A stretch of DNA of 64,000 nt from Nitrosospira sp. Nsp14 (GTDB taxonomy: Bacteria > Pseudomonadota > Gammaproteobacteria > Burkholderiales > Nitrosomonadaceae), in NCBI RefSeq assembly GCF_900113575.1, contig NZ_FOPV01000001.1, positions 265,869-329,868 on the forward strand, read 5' to 3'. Below, piece by piece: positions 8,538 through 20,543 of the stretch (position 1 is the first letter of the stretch; each line of letters opens with the position of its first letter). The notes below the pieces were generated by a model. That model saw nothing but the letters and a program-made list of their open reading frames with translations, was not told where the DNA came from and searched no databases. The translations under genes were made by a program, and so were the position numbers.

Positions 8538-9941
8538 TCAGACTTTCGAGTCAGGATTGTGCCAGCAGCCATCCCGGGCGATCAATTCTTCGGCGACAGG
8601 AGGTCCCCAACTGCCCCGTTCATATATTACCGCCGGATGATGTTCGGCCAGCACGGGATCGATCACGGCCCACGCTGCATCTACCGCGTCTTCTCGTGTA
8701 AAAAGACTTCCATCGCCAACCATGGCATCATGCAGCAGCCGTTCATAAGGAGATTCACGTCCAAAATGCTCTTCTACCAGGCAGAGTTCGCGCTGATCGC
8801 CGATAAACGCCTTGCCTGGGAGTTTGACACGGGCTGCAATGGCAACGGCAGAGATGGGAGACAGCCGGAAGCGTAAATAATTAGCTTCGCATGCCTCTGA
8901 CACCGAGTCGGCAAACAGCCGTTGCGGAGGCGGCTTTAGCTGGACAACCACCTCAGCGGCGGTTTCCGCGAGAAACTTACCCGAGCGCAAATACCAGGGC
9001 ACGCCTTCCCAGCGCCAGGAATCGATGAAAAGCCGCAAGGCGCAGAAAGTCTCAACATCTGAATCTTTGGCTACCCCCGCTTCATCGCGATATCCGTCAT
9101 ACTGACCGCGCACCAGATCATCGGCTGCGACGGGCCGCATGACACGAAAGATATTCACTCTTTCGGCTTGAACGGTACCCAGGCCGGCATAGGGGGGTGG
9201 CTCCATGGCGAGCAAGGCGACAATCTGGAATAGATGGTTCTGAATCACGTCGCGAAGGCAGCCGACGGATTCGTAAAACGCACCCCTTCCTTCTACGCCG
9301 AAATGCTCTGCGAGTGTTATCTGAACACTGGCGACATAGTGTCGGTTCCAGATCGGCTCAAGGAACGAGTTGGCAAACCTGAAATACAAAATATTCATGA
9401 TGGCCTCTTTCCCGAGAAAATGATCGATGCGAAAAATCGATTCTTCCGGGAATACAGACCGCGCGATGCGGTTGAGCTCACGTGCCGAAGCCAAGTCGCG
9501 TCCAAACGGTTTTTCAACAATAACTCGAGCATCGCTTGCCAAGTCCATAGCGTGTAGCCCTCTTATCACGTTCTCAAAGAGGGATGGCGGGATGGCAAGA
9601 TAATGCACGGGCCGCTTGGCGTCCCCGAGAACCTGCTTGAGCTCCTTGAACGTATCGAGGTGATTGTAATCGCCGCGCACGTATCGAAACAGAGAAAGCA
9701 GGTGGTCGAGCGCGTTCTGGTCGTCAACCTTTCCGGAGGGGCTTACGGCCTGGGCTATCCTCTCGCGAACCTGCTCGAGACTCCACGGCGAGAATGCGAC
9801 CCCGACCACCGGAACGTTGAGGAAGCCTTGTTTTACCAATGCATAAAGCGCTGGAAAAATTTTCTTGTAGGCCAGATCGCCGGTTGCGCCGAACAGCACC
9901 AAGGCGTCCGACGGCGCGGTGCCTTTGTTGATCTCCTGCAT
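8538..9941 (-). CDS. zwf: glucose-6-phosphate 1-dehydrogenase
   Basis: Oxidises glucose 6-phosphate to 6-phosphogluconolactone, producing NADPH, at the entry to the oxidative pentose phosphate pathway. The 467-residue protein shows the nucleotide-binding GATGDLA (18-24), EKPFGRD (143-149) and the active-site signature RIDHFLGKE (171-179). I chose the ATG at 9941 because GGAGGAGG lies five bases upstream; the open frame extends 53 codons further without a recognisable sequence. It follows pgm on the minus strand after a 185-base gap. No gluconolactonase or 6-phosphogluconate dehydrogenase gene is in this window, so the rest of the pathway must be elsewhere. Confidence 0.96.
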   Translation of the reverse strand: MQEINKGTAPSDALVLFGATGDLAYKKIFPALYALVKQGFLNVPVVGVAFSPWSLEQVRERIAQAVSPSGKVDDQNALDHLLSLFRYVRGDYNHLDTFKELKQVLGDAKRPVHYLAIPPSLFENVIRGLHAMDLASDARVIVEKPFGRDLASARELNRIARSVFPEESIFRIDHFLGKEAIMNILYFRFANSFLEPIWNRHYVASVQITLAEHFGVEGRGAFYESVGCLRDVIQNHLFQIVALLAMEPPPYAGLGTVQAERVNIFRVMRPVAADDLVRGQYDGYRDEAGVAKDSDVETFCALRLFIDSWRWEGVPWYLRSGKFLAETAAEVVVQLKPPPQRLFADSVSEACEANYLRFRLSPISAVAIAARVKLPGKAFIGDQRELCLVEEHFGRESPYERLLHDAMVGDGSLFTREDAVDAAWAVIDPVLAEHHPAVIYERGSWGPPVAEELIARDGCWHNPDSKV

Positions 9942-10090
9942 TTTAGCCTCCTCCTCGTTCTCTATATCCGGATCTCTACAGCGTATCTCGCTACGCGTGG
10001 GCCGGTTGGGTATCCCGCTGTTACTGCGGATGCGCCACACGAGGGTCGCTATCCGCATATTCTCATATATCTGTGACCCTAGAGTCAGAC

Positions 10091-10108
10091 GCCAGCGCAT
10101 GCGCTGGC
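10091..10108. repeat. 18-bp perfect palindrome between pgm and zwf
   Basis: GCCAGCGCATGCGCTGGC is self-complementary with no spacer. It lies 19 bases after the pgm stop on the minus strand, without a T-run. It could help form the pgm transcript end or be a protein-binding dyad. Confidence 0.5.
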
Positions 10109-10126
10109 CTGGTATTCCGCGAACCG

Positions 10127-11791
10127 TCAGGAGAATTCGCGCTTCGAGGAAGAGGACAGCGCATCGCCAACGATAGACTGGGCTTCCTCAATGATGCGAT
10201 TCAGGTGATCCGTTCCCAGATAGCTTTCGGCGTAGATCTTGTAAATATTCTCGGTGCCGGATGGGCGAGCCGCAAACCACCCGTTTTTCGCGATTACCTT
10301 CACGCCGCCAATGGCAGCGTCATTGCCAGGCGCCCGCGTAAGCACCGTCTGAATCTTTTCTCCAACCAAGGCGCCGCCCGTAATTTGCGTGGGCGACAAC
10401 CTGGACAGAATCTCTTTTTGCGCCGGCGTTGCTGCGGCATCGACGCGTGCAAAAACGGTCTTGCCAAGCTCGTGCTCGAGTCTCTGGTATATCTCGCCCG
10501 GATCCTGGGCGGTGCAGGCCGTGATCTCGGCGGACAGCAATGCCGCGATGATCCCATCCTTGTCGGTCGTCCAGGCGCTGCCATCACGGCGCAGGAATGA
10601 GGCCCCCGCGCTTTCCTCACCGCAAAATCCGAGCGAGCCCGCGCCCAGCCCGTCCACAAACCATTTGAACCCAACCGGCGCTTCGTAGAGCCTCCGGTTG
10701 AGCTTGGCGGCTACCCGATCGATCATGCTGCTGCTGACTACCGTCTTGCCTACTGCAACTCCCGCATCCCATTCCGGGCGGTTCTGAAAGAGGTAGTGCA
10801 CAGCAACAGAAAGATAATGATCTGCCGGTAGCAAACCTGAGCTCCGGGTTACGATGCCATGCCTGTCGTGATCCGTGTCACAAGCGAAGGCAATGTCAAA
10901 ACGGTCCTTCAGATCGATCAAGCCTCGCATGGCGTAGGGGGAAGATGGGTCCATGCGAATTTTGCCATCCCAGTCAACAGTCATGAAACGGAAGGTTGGA
11001 TCGACCATTTCGTTTTCCACAACAAGATTCAGCCCGAAACGGTCTGCTATTGCCGGCCAGTAATGAACTCCGGCGCCGCCAAGCGGGTCGACCCCGATGC
11101 GAATGTTCGCGTTCCGTATCGCATTCACATCAATCACATTGGGCAGATCATTCACGTAATTGTTGAGGAAGTCGTGCTGATGCGTTGTCGGCGCGCGCAA
11201 TGCGTTTTCGAAACGGATCCGTTTCACACCCGCGAGTTTGTTCTTGAGTAAGTCATTGGATCGGGCTTCGATCCAGCCGGTTATATCAACGCCCGCGGGG
11301 CCGCCGTGTGGCGGGTTGTATTTATAGCCACCACTGTCGGGCGGGTTATGAGAGGGTGTAATCACGATGCCGTCGGATTGTCCGCGCGGTTTGCTGCGGT
11401 TGAAACTCAGTATGGCGTGGGAAACCGCAGGGGTGGGAGTGTACTCCCCATTTTTTGCTACCATTACGTCAACCTCGTTAGCCGCCAGTACTTCGAGGGC
11501 ACTGGCATATGCGGGCTCGGAAAGTGCATGGGTATCGATGCCAACAAATAGCGGTCCGCTGATATTTTCTTTTGCGCGATATTCACAAACTGCTTGAGTG
11601 ATGGCGAGGACATGCCATTCATTGAAGCTGTGTTCCATCGAAGAACCGCGGTGACCGGAAGTACCGAATCTGACCCTTTGCCCCGGCTCGGATTCGTCGG
11701 GAATCCGCGTGTAATAGGCAGTAACCGCCGCGGGTACGTTCAGCAGCAGGGATGCGGGAGCGGGTTTTCCCGCGAGAGGACTGGTCGCCAT
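10127..11791 (-). CDS. pgm: phosphoglucomutase (alpha-D-glucose phosphate-specific)
   Basis: Interconverts glucose 1-phosphate and glucose 6-phosphate, linking central metabolism to glycogen, sucrose or envelope sugars. The 554-residue protein aligns well with E. coli Pgm from the ATG at 11791 ([12 protein letters not shown] against MAIHNRAGQPAQ). An upstream start at 11854 would add 21 unmatched residues. Seen are the [10 protein letters not shown] segment, the phosphoserine loop [11 protein letters not shown], the metal loop [25 protein letters not shown] and the C-terminal phosphate-binding [15 protein letters not shown]. It sits between tkt and zwf, all on the minus strand, so the three are likely one functional block. 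Confidence 0.97.
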   Translation of the reverse strand: MATSPLAGKPAPASLLLNVPAAVTAYYTRIPDESEPGQRVRFGTSGHRGSSMEHSFNEWHVLAITQAVCEYRAKENISGPLFVGIDTHALSEPAYASALEVLAANEVDVMVAKNGEYTPTPAVSHAILSFNRSKPRGQSDGIVITPSHNPPDSGGYKYNPPHGGPAGVDITGWIEARSNDLLKNKLAGVKRIRFENALRAPTTHQHDFLNNYVNDLPNVIDVNAIRNANIRIGVDPLGGAGVHYWPAIADRFGLNLVVENEMVDPTFRFMTVDWDGKIRMDPSSPYAMRGLIDLKDRFDIAFACDTDHDRHGIVTRSSGLLPADHYLSVAVHYLFQNRPEWDAGVAVGKTVVSSSMIDRVAAKLNRRLYEAPVGFKWFVDGLGAGSLGFCGEESAGASFLRRDGSAWTTDKDGIIAALLSAEITACTAQDPGEIYQRLEHELGKTVFARVDAAATPAQKEILSRLSPTQITGGALVGEKIQTVLTRAPGNDAAIGGVKVIAKNGWFAARPSGTENIYKIYAESYLGTDHLNRIIEEAQSIVGDALSSSSKREFS

Positions 11792-11869
11792 AATTATTTT
11801 TCCGTAACGTATTGCGATTCTGCGAGGCTCAATTTGAGTGCCGGTGCCGGACATTAAGCCACATCATGA

Positions 11870-13963
11870 CTATCCCTGGGCGTGCCGGGCGATTTGTTCC
11901 TTTGCTGCGACAACGACATGTCCGGGGGTAAATCCGAAGTGATCGGCGACAATTTTCCCGGGGCCGGACAAGCCGAAACAGCGCATGCCGAGAATCGCTC
12001 CCGAAGTTCCAGCATAGCGTTCCCATCCGAAGATCGATGCCTCTTCCACGGCGACGCGGGCGATGATCTTGGGGGGCAGAACGCTGTCGCGGTATTCCTG
12101 GTTCTGGTGTTCAAACAACTCCCAGGAAGGCATGCTGATAACACGGGCATTGATTCCTTCCGACTTTAGCTGTTCATATGCGAACACACAGAGAGAAACC
12201 TCGCTCCCGGTACCCAGCAGCAGCACGTCTGGTTTTCCGTCGGGTGCATCGGCGAGGACATATGCGCCGCAGGAAACCCCACTTTCTGACGCGTACCGGC
12301 TGCGATCGAGCGTTGTCACGGCCTGCCGAGACAGGATCAGGCAGACCGGGCGCTCAGTTTGTCGCATGATCACGCGCCATGCTTCAACCACCTCATTCGC
12401 GTCCGCTGGCCGCAGCACAATCATGCCGGGCGTTGCACGCAAGGACGCCAGGTGAGCAATTGGCTGGTGCGTTGGCCCATCCTCCCCGAGGCTGATTGAA
12501 TCGTGCGTCCATATATAGATGATTGGAATTTCCATCATCGCGCTAAGTCTGAGCGCGGCGCGGCAGTAGTCCGTAAAGACAAGAAAACTTGACGCATAGG
12601 GACGAAGTTTCGATAAGCTCATCCCGTTGGAAATGGCGCACATCGCATGTTCACGCAAGCCGAAATGCAAGTTGCGTCCGCGATAGCTTCGCTCGTGATC
12701 GGTGGGAAGTGCCGGAGCCTGAAAGTCACCGGATAACGCGCCCTTCAATTCCGTCTTCGTCGAGGGTGCGAGGTCTGCGGCGCCACCAAGGATCCAAGGT
12801 ACCTTCGAGGCAATGGCGTTCAGCACGGTACCCGAAGATTCGCGCGTGGCGAGGTCCTTCGCGTCCGGAGGGAAGGCTGGCAGATCGGCGTCCCAGTCGG
12901 GCGGCAGGCGACGGTCCTGCATATATTCGATCTGTTCGGCCAGATCTGGGTACTGCGAACGGTAAGTGGTCAGCAATTGTTTCCAGGCCATATGGGCTGC
13001 TTTGCCGCGTTCTCCAAAATGGGCATTAAAATGTTCCTTGACGCCATCCGGGATGTGAAATTGCGCGTCCGGGTCGCAACCGTAAAACTCCTTGGCCCGC
13101 CGCGCTTCCTCAGGACCCAGTGGTTCCCCATGCGCTTCGCGCGTGTCCTGCTTGTGCGGCGCTCCATAACCGATGTGGCTGCGCACGATGATGAGTGTGG
13201 GACGGTCCTGCAAGGTGCGAAACTTCTCGTACGCGCGCGTCAACTGCGTTAGATCGTTCGCGTCGTCAACATGCTCCACCTTCCATCGATAGGCGGTGAA
13301 CCGCGCGGCCACGTCTTCGGTAAAGGTGAGGTCAGTCGACCCCTCGATCGTGACGCGGTTATCATCGTAGATCCAGCAAAGATTGGCGAGTTGAAGATGC
13401 CCAGCCAGGGATGCGGCTTCAGCACTGATTCCTTCCATGATATCGCCATCGCTGCAAAGGGCATAAACATGGTGGTTGAACAGGTCGAAGCCGGGGCGGT
13501 TATACGTGGCCGCGAGCCAGCGACCGGCTATCGCCATCCCAACGCTGACACCCGCTCCCTGGCCGAGCGGCCCGGTTGTCGTTTCCACACCGGACGTCCA
13601 ACGATACTCGGGATGGCCTGTGCAACGACTGCCCGCCTGCCGGAAACGCTTCAGATCGTCGAGGGTTACGGCCTCCCTGTTGCTTTCATCATAGCGGGGA
13701 CCCATCGCTCTTACACTAGTAAGATGAAGCAGGCTGTAAAGCAACGCCGATGCGTGGCCCGCCGAAAGTACAAACCGGTCCCGGTTCGGCCACTCCGGGT
13801 CATCGGGATCATAGCGGAGAAAGTACTGCCACAGGCAGTATGCTGTCGCTGCCGCGCCCATTGGCGTGCCGGGATGGCCGGAATGTGCATTTTCGACCGC
13901 ATCGATGGATAAGCTGCGGAGCGTAGCGATACAGATCCGGTCAATTTGTGTTTGATCGGTCAT
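11870..13963 (-). CDS. tkt: transketolase
   Basis: A thiamine-diphosphate enzyme that moves two-carbon units between sugar phosphates; it serves both the non-oxidative pentose phosphate pathway and the Calvin cycle, which matters in an autotroph. The 697-residue protein has HSGHPGTPMG near the start, the ThDP/metal motif CSDGDIMEG, HFGLREHAMCAISNG, SISLGEDGPTHQPIAHLA and the C-terminal GFTPGHVV. The ATG at 13963 gives the expected beginning (MTDQTQIDRICIATLRSLS). Its ribosome binding site is weak. The 168-base gap to pgi holds a 12-bp palindrome AACGGCGCCGTT at 14097-14108. Confidence 0.97.
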   Translation of the reverse strand: MTDQTQIDRICIATLRSLSIDAVENAHSGHPGTPMGAAATAYCLWQYFLRYDPDDPEWPNRDRFVLSAGHASALLYSLLHLTSVRAMGPRYDESNREAVTLDDLKRFRQAGSRCTGHPEYRWTSGVETTTGPLGQGAGVSVGMAIAGRWLAATYNRPGFDLFNHHVYALCSDGDIMEGISAEAASLAGHLQLANLCWIYDDNRVTIEGSTDLTFTEDVAARFTAYRWKVEHVDDANDLTQLTRAYEKFRTLQDRPTLIIVRSHIGYGAPHKQDTREAHGEPLGPEEARRAKEFYGCDPDAQFHIPDGVKEHFNAHFGERGKAAHMAWKQLLTTYRSQYPDLAEQIEYMQDRRLPPDWDADLPAFPPDAKDLATRESSGTVLNAIASKVPWILGGAADLAPSTKTELKGALSGDFQAPALPTDHERSYRGRNLHFGLREHAMCAISNGMSLSKLRPYASSFLVFTDYCRAALRLSAMMEIPIIYIWTHDSISLGEDGPTHQPIAHLASLRATPGMIVLRPADANEVVEAWRVIMRQTERPVCLILSRQAVTTLDRSRYASESGVSCGAYVLADAPDGKPDVLLLGTGSEVSLCVFAYEQLKSEGINARVISMPSWELFEHQNQEYRDSVLPPKIIARVAVEEASIFGWERYAGTSGAILGMRCFGLSGPGKIVADHFGFTPGHVVVAAKEQIARHAQG

Positions 13964-14131
13964 GGAAGTGTCCGGTTACATAGGTTCGCTGTGCCAAGCA
14001 GCAGATAATTTCTAAAGACTAGACTTTCGTTCCTCTAATACGTAAGCGCCTCGGCTCGCGGGAGACGGATTCACGTAGCTTATGTAGTATAGATATAACG
14101 GCGCCGTTTTCAACCAGCGCGCGTTTTGGAT

Positions 14132-15778
14132 TCAGGCGGCCGCGTTTTTTAAACGTAGATAGCGCCGCATCAGTGCGCTCGTTGAGCTATCGTGCCTGAA
14201 AGGGGTTTCATCAGGATTATCGAGTTCTGTGATAATGCGGCGAGCCAGCGCCTTGCCCAGTTCAACTCCCCATTGATCAAACGAATCGATCTCCCAGATT
14301 GTCCCTTGCGTGAAAACACTGTGCTCGTAAAGGGCGATCATCGCGCCAAGGCTGTAGGGTGTGAGGCGCTCGAGGAGGAGCGTATTTGTCGGGCGGTTAC
14401 CTTCGAAACTGCGGTGCGCGCACAACCAGTCGGGCGTTCCTTCGGCTTTCACTTCATCCTCGGTTTTTCCGAAAGCCAACGCTTCAGTCTGGGCAAAAAG
14501 ATTCGCCATCAGTACGTCGTGATGGTTTCCAAGCGGATTCAAGGTTTGACAGAAGCCAATAAAATCACATGGGATCAGGCGTGTACCCTGATGGATGAGC
14601 TGATAAAAAGAGTGTTGACCGTTCGTTCCAGGTTCCCCCCAAATGATGGGCGACGTCTGGTAGTCCACATGAACACCGCCGACCGTGACGTGCTTGCCGT
14701 TGCTTTCCATAGTCAATTGCTGCAAATATGCCGGGAAGCGCTTGAGGTATTGCTCATAAGGCAGCACGGCAATCGAGGCTGCGTCAAAGAAATTGTTGTA
14801 CCAAACAGCCAGCAAACCCATAAGAACCGGGAGGTTGCGATCGAACGGAGATGTCAGGAAGTGCTGGTCCATCGAGTGACACCCTTCCAGCATTGCCCTG
14901 AAATTGTCGGGTCCGACGGCCACCATGGTCGAGAGCCCGATGGCAGAATCCAGCGAGTATCGTCCGCCTACCCAATCCCAGAAGCCGAACATGTTGGCCG
15001 TGTCGATGCCAAATTTGGATACTTCTTCCGTATTGGTCGAGACGGCAACGAAGTGCCGGCTCACCGCCAGGCTATCCTTGAGTTTGGCAAGAAGCCATTG
15101 ACGAGCCGCATGCGCGTTTTCCAAGGTTTCGGTTGTGGTGAAAGTCTTCGAGCAGACGATGAAGAGGGTCTCTTCAGGCGCGATCGCGCGCGTCGCCTCG
15201 GCGAAGTCGGTGCCGTCGACATTGGATATGAAGCGGAAATTCATGTCGCGAAGCGAGTAATGGCGAAGCGCTTCATATGCCATGACCGGGCCGAGGTCCG
15301 AGCCACCGATGCCAATATTGACAATATTGCGAATCCGTTGGCCGGTGTATCCCCGCCATTGCCCATCCCGCAGTTTGCTGGCGAAGTCAGCCATACGGTC
15401 GAGGACCGCATGTACTTCCGGCACGACGTCAATGCCCTCAACGACAATTTTCTCCGACCTGGGCGCTCGTAAGGCAATATGCAGGGCCGGACGCTGCTCC
15501 GTAGAATTGATCGGTTCGCCCTTGAACATCGCGGTTATATGTTCCCTCAGCTGGCACTCATCCGCCAGACGCAACAGCAGCCGCAGCGTTTCGCGGGTGA
15601 TCCGATTCTTTGAGTAGTCGAGGTAGATGCCGGCTGCTTCCGCTACAAAGCGCTCACCGCGTTGGGGATCCTCGGCGAAGAGCTGCCGCAGATGCACATC
15701 CTTCATGGACTGGTAGTGATCTTCGAGCGCATGCCATGCGGGGCGCTTTGTCAGGGAATTGGAAATGGAGGGAGTCAT
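14132..15778 (-). CDS. pgi: glucose-6-phosphate isomerase
   Basis: Interconverts glucose 6-phosphate and fructose 6-phosphate in the cytoplasm. The 548-residue length equals that of the E. coli enzyme. Both family signatures are seen: [15 protein letters not shown] with the [13 protein letters not shown] loop, and [17 protein letters not shown] near the C-terminus. The ATG overlaps the stop codon of pssA (ATGA, four bases), so translation of the two is probably coupled and pgi belongs to the ilv-pssA transcript. It continues into tkt, pgm and zwf on the same strand. Confidence 0.97.
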   Translation of the reverse strand: MTPSISNSLTKRPAWHALEDHYQSMKDVHLRQLFAEDPQRGERFVAEAAGIYLDYSKNRITRETLRLLLRLADECQLREHITAMFKGEPINSTEQRPALHIALRAPRSEKIVVEGIDVVPEVHAVLDRMADFASKLRDGQWRGYTGQRIRNIVNIGIGGSDLGPVMAYEALRHYSLRDMNFRFISNVDGTDFAEATRAIAPEETLFIVCSKTFTTTETLENAHAARQWLLAKLKDSLAVSRHFVAVSTNTEEVSKFGIDTANMFGFWDWVGGRYSLDSAIGLSTMVAVGPDNFRAMLEGCHSMDQHFLTSPFDRNLPVLMGLLAVWYNNFFDAASIAVLPYEQYLKRFPAYLQQLTMESNGKHVTVGGVHVDYQTSPIIWGEPGTNGQHSFYQLIHQGTRLIPCDFIGFCQTLNPLGNHHDVLMANLFAQTEALAFGKTEDEVKAEGTPDWLCAHRSFEGNRPTNTLLLERLTPYSLGAMIALYEHSVFTQGTIWEIDSFDQWGVELGKALARRIITELDNPDETPFRHDSSTSALMRRYLRLKNAAA

Positions 15779-16545
15779 GGTGGTGGGCTCTCGCTACTCG
15801 TTCTCTTCTTCCTGATCCATCGCCACGCCCGCAACACATAGCCGGAGAGCGCATAGAGGAAGAAAAGGCAGAACAGTACAACAGGTGGATGGCTGGGAAT
15901 CAGCACGAAGAAAAAGAGTGCCAGCAGCAGAACGGTGATGAAGGGCACACTTTTGCGCAAATTGATTTCCTTGCCGCTGTAATAAGGGATGTTACTTACC
16001 ATTGTCAAGCCCGCGAACAGCGTGATGCTCCACGCAAGCCAGCGGACGTCCGTGCCGGCTATTTCAAAGTCGAGCATTACCCAGACCAAACCGGCAATCA
16101 GTGCTGCCGCGGCAGGACTCGGGAGGCCTTGAAAGAAACGCTTATCCACGACCCCGATGTTGGTATTGAAGCGGGCTAGACGTAGCGCGGCGCAGACGCA
16201 ATAGATGAAAGCGGCGATCCAGCCAAGCTTGCCCATACCCTTGAGCGCCCATTCGTATATAACCAGCGCAGGCGCTGCGCCAAACGAAACCATGTCTGAT
16301 AGGCTATCGTATTCCGCGCCGAATTCACTCTGCGTGTGGGTCAAACGGGCCACGCGCCCATCCAGTCCATCCAGTACCATGGCGATGAAGATGGAAACGG
16401 CCGAGTGTTCAAACCGGCCGTTCATCGCCTGCACAATGGCATAGAATCCGGCGAACAGCGCGGCAGTGGTGAAAAGGTTGGGCAGCAGATATATGCCGCG
16501 CCGGCGGAGATTGGATTTGAGAAGGCGTGGATGAGGATCATGCAT
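15775..16545 (-). CDS. pssA: CDP-diacylglycerol-serine O-phosphatidyltransferase
   Basis: Makes phosphatidylserine, the precursor of phosphatidylethanolamine, in the inner membrane. The 256-residue protein carries the full CDP-alcohol phosphotransferase motif: DGLDGRVAR, then G and two D residues ([10 protein letters not shown]). About seven to eight hydrophobic segments follow. It is the short, membrane type II enzyme, unlike the E. coli soluble one. The ATG at 16545 has no strong ribosome binding site. The association with ilvC is a recurrent betaproteobacterial order. Its stop overlaps the pgi start. Confidence 0.95.
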   Translation of the reverse strand: MHDPHPRLLKSNLRRRGIYLLPNLFTTAALFAGFYAIVQAMNGRFEHSAVSIFIAMVLDGLDGRVARLTHTQSEFGAEYDSLSDMVSFGAAPALVIYEWALKGMGKLGWIAAFIYCVCAALRLARFNTNIGVVDKRFFQGLPSPAAAALIAGLVWVMLDFEIAGTDVRWLAWSITLFAGLTMVSNIPYYSGKEINLRKSVPFITVLLLALFFFVLIPSHPPVVLFCLFFLYALSGYVLRAWRWIRKKRTSSESPPP

Positions 16546-16880
16546 CGTTCATGCAATACCGGAGGAGACCGAAAGATGTTAACCCGTTATTGGCCGACGG
16601 TAAACAGAAGTCCAGCGTGCAAGGTCCTCCCACATCCGGAAACATGAGAGCTGCGTGTTCGCATCTGTTACCCCATGCAATAAATCACGCTTCGACTATT
16701 CGGACGAAGCTGCGAACCGAATCAGCCCGACTGGCGGACCGAAGAATACCGGCCGCAGCATTTGCGATTCGCCACGAACATACCGTGGAAAAGGAAGGCT
16801 GGAGAACGAGGAAATATGGATGAAAGCGCCGGATGACGCGGGGAGGGGTGCGGAAACCCCTCGCGCCGTCCCGGTCTATT
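16546..16880. other. 335-bp intergenic region between ilvC and pssA
   Basis: No gene is seen. At 16843-16862 the sequence can fold as a hairpin with seven-base arms (GAGGGGT/ACCCCTC) about 20 bases past the ilvC stop on the minus strand. It lacks a T-run, so it may be a weak terminator or processing site rather than a full stop to transcription. The part next to pssA presumably carries any internal promoter. Confidence 0.5.
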
Positions 16881-17969
<1,089 letters not shown>

Positions 17970-17984
17970 TCATGCAGGACCGTA

Positions 17985-18476
17985 CTAGACCTTTAGTATC
18001 CGCTCGCCGCGGCCGATGCCGGAGGCGCCGGTCCGTACTGTCTCCAGGATGGAGCTGCGTTCGACGGCCTCAAGAAATGCGTCGAGCTTGGAGCCGGTAC
18101 CGGTCAGTTCGATGGTGTAGGATTTATCGGTGACATCAATAATGCGGCCACGAAAGATATCGGCCATCCGCTTGATTTCCTCGCGATCCTTGCCGAGCGC
18201 GCGCACCTTTATCAGCATCAGCTCGCGCTCAATGTGTTCTCCATCGCTCAAATCGACCACCTTGACTACGTCGATGAGCTTGTTTAATTGTTTGGTAATT
18301 TGCTCAATCACATCGTCTGAACCGGCGGTAACGAGCGTCATGCGGGACAAAGTGGGATCTTCGGTGGCTGCGACGGTAAGAGATTCGATATTATAACCGC
18401 GGGAGGAGAAGAGTCCGGCGACGCGAGACAACGCGCCCGCCTCGTTTTCCATTAATAAAGAAATGATATGGCGCAT
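17985..18476 (-). CDS. ilvN: acetolactate synthase small (regulatory) subunit
   Basis: Regulatory partner of the large subunit; it binds valine and gives feedback inhibition. The 163-residue protein starts with the ACT-domain beginning MRHIISLLMENEAGALSRVAG, has FSSRGYNIESLTVA, and ends in the conserved C-terminal extension with EAVERSSILETVRTGASGIGRG. It begins three bases after the ilvB stop, so the two subunits are almost certainly made from one transcript in matched amounts. The IlvH-type length (about 160) also allows the symbol ilvH. Confidence 0.97.
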   Translation of the reverse strand: MRHIISLLMENEAGALSRVAGLFSSRGYNIESLTVAATEDPTLSRMTLVTAGSDDVIEQITKQLNKLIDVVKVVDLSDGEHIERELMLIKVRALGKDREEIKRMADIFRGRIIDVTDKSYTIELTGTGSKLDAFLEAVERSSILETVRTGASGIGRGERILKV

Positions 18477-18479
18477 TTG

Positions 18480-20183
18480 TTATACCAGAATCATTTCAGA
18501 AAGACCCTTCCCGCCGGGCACCATAGGGAATACGTTCTCCGTCTGGTCGGTAATAAAATCCATAAATACCAATCGCTCTTTGAGCTGGAATGCCTCCTTC
18601 AGGGCGCCTTCCACATCTTCCGGGCGTTCAATTTTCATGCCGACGTGGCCATAACTCTCCGCCAATTTGACAAAATTCGGCAGCGCATCCATATAAGATT
18701 CAGCATAACGATTGCCGTGAAAGAATTCCTGCCACTGTCTTACCATGCCCATATAACGGTTATTCAAATTAATGATTTTGAGTGGCAGATTATATTGTTT
18801 GCACGTAGACAGCTCCTGGATGCACATCTGAATGCTGGCTTCGCCGGTAATGCACGCGACCACGTTCTCGCGGTTCGCAAACTGGACCCCCATGGCCGCC
18901 GGCAGACCGAATCCCATCGTTCCCAGTCCCCCCGAATTGATCCAGCGGCGGGGAAGGTCAAACTTGTAAAACTGCGCAGCCCACATCTGGTGCTGGCCCA
19001 CGTCGGAGGTAATGAACGCATTCCCCTCCGTCACCTCATAAAGCTTTTCAATCACCCATTGCGGCTTGGTGACTGTGCTGGAGCGGTCGTATTTGAGGCA
19101 ATTACGTGCCCGCCACGCATCGATCTGAGTCCACCACGCGTCAAGCGCGGTCTGCTCGGGCTTTTCCTTGCGCGCCTTGAGCTGTTTTATCAATTCATCC
19201 AGTACGTCAGTAACATTGCCCACAATCGGAACATCGACCTTGACACGCTTGGATATGGATGAAGGGTCGATGTCGATGTGTATGATCTTGCGATCTTCAT
19301 TGAAGAAATGCTTGGGATTGCCAATGACTCGATCATCGAATCGAGCCCCCACGGCGATGAGCACGTCACAGTGTTGCATGGCCATGTTGGCTTCATAGGT
19401 GCCATGCATGCCCAGCATCCCGACAAACTGCTTGTCCGTGGCAGGATACCCCCCCAAACCCATCAATGTATTTGTGCAGGGAAAGCCCAGCATTTGTACC
19501 AGCTCGGTGAGCCGTTCCGCCGCATCGCTCAGTATGACCCCGCCCCCGGTGTAGATCATCGGCCGTTTGGCTTCAAGTATCAGCTGCACCGCTTTTCTGA
19601 TCTGTCCCGCATGCCCCCTGGTAACCGGATTATAAGAACGCATCGTGACGCTGTTCGGATAGATAAATTCTGCTTTTTGCTGACTCACATCCTTGGGTAT
19701 ATCTACGAGCACGGGCCCGGGGCGGCCCGTAGAAGCAATGTAGAATGCTTTCTTGATGGTCGCCGCCAGCTCATCGATGTTCTTCACCAGAAAGTTATGT
19801 TTGACGCAGGGGCGCGTTATACCCACTGTATCAACTTCCTGAAACGCATCCAGGCCAATGGCATGGGTGGGGACCTGCCCGCTGATGATGACCAGGGGAA
19901 TGGAATCCATGTAGGCGGTTGCGATCCCCGTGACGGCGTTGGTGACGCCGGGCCCCGACGTGACCAGGGCCACGCCAATCTTGTTACTGGAGCGGGCGTA
20001 GCCATCCGCTGCGTGCACCGCCGCTTGCTCGTGCCGCACTAGTACGTGCTTGACCTTATCCTGTTTGAATAACTCGTCGTAAATAAACAGCACGGCGCCG
20101 CCTGGATAGCCGAAAATATAATCCACGCCTTCCTTCTGCAAACAACGCACCGTAATTTCAGCGCCCGTCAATTCCGTGCTCAT
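18480..20183 (-). CDS. ilvB: acetolactate synthase large (catalytic) subunit
   Basis: A ThDP- and FAD-dependent enzyme that condenses pyruvate with pyruvate or 2-oxobutyrate, the first common step to valine, leucine and isoleucine. The 567-residue protein has the catalytic glutamate segment VLVRHEQAAVHAADGYAR, SGPGVTNAVTGIATAYMDSIP, GARFDDRVIGN and the ThDP/metal region near GEASIQMCIQELSTC followed by NNRYMGMVRQWQ. In most relatives the metal motif reads GDGS; here it reads GEAS, a small departure. It is the first gene of the ilvBNC-pssA run. The large upstream gap carries a candidate promoter. Confidence 0.97.
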   Translation of the reverse strand: MSTELTGAEITVRCLQKEGVDYIFGYPGGAVLFIYDELFKQDKVKHVLVRHEQAAVHAADGYARSSNKIGVALVTSGPGVTNAVTGIATAYMDSIPLVIISGQVPTHAIGLDAFQEVDTVGITRPCVKHNFLVKNIDELAATIKKAFYIASTGRPGPVLVDIPKDVSQQKAEFIYPNSVTMRSYNPVTRGHAGQIRKAVQLILEAKRPMIYTGGGVILSDAAERLTELVQMLGFPCTNTLMGLGGYPATDKQFVGMLGMHGTYEANMAMQHCDVLIAVGARFDDRVIGNPKHFFNEDRKIIHIDIDPSSISKRVKVDVPIVGNVTDVLDELIKQLKARKEKPEQTALDAWWTQIDAWRARNCLKYDRSSTVTKPQWVIEKLYEVTEGNAFITSDVGQHQMWAAQFYKFDLPRRWINSGGLGTMGFGLPAAMGVQFANRENVVACITGEASIQMCIQELSTCKQYNLPLKIINLNNRYMGMVRQWQEFFHGNRYAESYMDALPNFVKLAESYGHVGMKIERPEDVEGALKEAFQLKERLVFMDFITDQTENVFPMVPGGKGLSEMILV

Positions 20184-20543
20184 GCTTTCTTCGTTTCCAA
20201 TGTTGGGTGCGGCAAAATATTAAGTAAAACACTGAACAGTAACGGTTAGGCGGTGATTGGTCAACCCCTTGACAGGAGAGTTGCGGAATAAGCGACCACG
20301 CGTGCGGCCGCGCTAGTCAAATATTTCTGGCTAAACATGACAAGGGCGCAACGACAAGTGAAGAGCTGGGGTGGGAGTTGTCGACCTGACGCTAAAGAGA
20401 GAACAGAAAATTTTTGAGTACAATGACAGATTCAGCATCCAGTACCCGACCTCTGCGATTTGCACCGTTATCCAGCTTTTTACCCAGTTATGGTGGTTAA
20501 TGACTCACACCCGCGCGAATACCGGCACACATAGCGTAGAGTC
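20184..20543. other. 360-bp intergenic region between fur and ilvB
   Basis: No gene or tRNA is seen. Next to ilvB, on the minus strand, TTGACC and TACTGT are 17 bases apart (about 20245-20275) and could be the ilvB promoter; the -10 match is poor. I see no run of Ile, Val or Leu codons that would suggest attenuation. The far end abuts the fur stop codon. Confidence 0.45.

Noticed and set aside
14192..15472. 426-codon frame antisense to pgi
   Set aside because: It mirrors a secure gene in a GC-rich genome, has no ribosome binding site and no recognisable family.
20184..20543. Attenuator before ilvB
   Set aside because: No leader peptide with Ile, Val or Leu runs and no terminator with a T-run were found.
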